A DNA stretch of 14,039 bases from an uncultured Aggregatibacter sp. GTDB taxonomy: Bacteria; Pseudomonadota; Gammaproteobacteria; Enterobacterales; Pasteurellaceae. The stretch is from the NCBI RefSeq assembly GCF_901873365.1, contig NZ_CABFLM010000072.1, forward strand, positions 1-14,039. Direction: 5' to 3'. Shown piece by piece: positions 14,031 through 14,039 of the stretch; position 1 is the stretch's first letter; the number at the start of each line of letters is the position of its first letter. The notes beneath the pieces were generated by a model that saw nothing but the letters and a program-made list of their open reading frames with translations, ran no database searches and was not told the origin of the DNA. A program made the position numbers and the translations under genes.

Positions 14031-14039
14031 ATCAATCAG

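Noticed and set aside
1..14039. Search for CRISPR arrays, insertion sequences, phage genes, tRNAs, retrons or toxin-antitoxin pairs
   Set aside because: I found no regularly spaced repeats, transposase or integrase motifs, cloverleaf sequences or reverse-transcriptase motifs. All sizable genes belong to known core families.

Overview
The window is a stretch of core chromosome from a gammaproteobacterium of the family Pasteurellaceae, most likely Aggregatibacter or a close Haemophilus relative. The strongest evidence is eleven exact copies of the Hin-type DNA uptake core AAGTGCGGT (7 on +, 4 on -), where about 0.1 would be expected by chance. The proteins also resemble Haemophilus influenzae proteins as I remember them, and base composition by eye is higher than in H. 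influenzae, which favours Aggregatibacter. The genus call is inference.

Layout. (1) 1-166: the 3' end of tuf (EF-Tu) and its terminator. (2) 338-1980, +: an NSS-family Na+-coupled transporter overlapping by 11 nt a 30-residue MetS-type small subunit, then a terminator. (3) 2092-2640, +: tag, 3-methyladenine DNA glycosylase I. (4) 2731-5112, +: lptD, the outer-membrane LPS assembly protein, ending in a strong terminator. (5) 5127-11154, -: six genes read right to left, tusA, ilvA, narQ, murB, a DUF2322-like gene and tehA. The last four are tightly packed (gaps of 12 and 29 nt, then a 1-nt stop/start overlap) and look like one operon. tusA is set off from ilvA by a long hairpin made of two opposed uptake sequences. 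(6) 11233-13834, +: yigZ, trkH and hemG, closely spaced, with a TAATG junction between trkH and hemG. (7) 13862-14039: the control region of an rRNA operon with UP element, two tandem promoters and boxA. The window ends before 16S.

The functions are mostly housekeeping or anaerobic physiology: amino-acid import and isoleucine synthesis, base-excision repair, LPS transport, nitrate sensing, peptidoglycan precursor synthesis, sulfur relay to tRNA, K+ uptake and a quinone-linked step of heme synthesis. The order yigZ-trkH-hemG-rrn matches the E. coli rrnA locus, so that part is ancestral.

I see no insertion sequence, prophage, CRISPR array, tRNA, toxin-antitoxin pair or defence cassette, and every full gene appears intact. 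No intergenic stretch exceeds 300 bases. I do not think the window holds a dramatic new system. The least explained items are the DUF2322-like gene coupled to tehA, the overlapping microprotein gene behind the NSS transporter, and a hairpin in the narQ leader.
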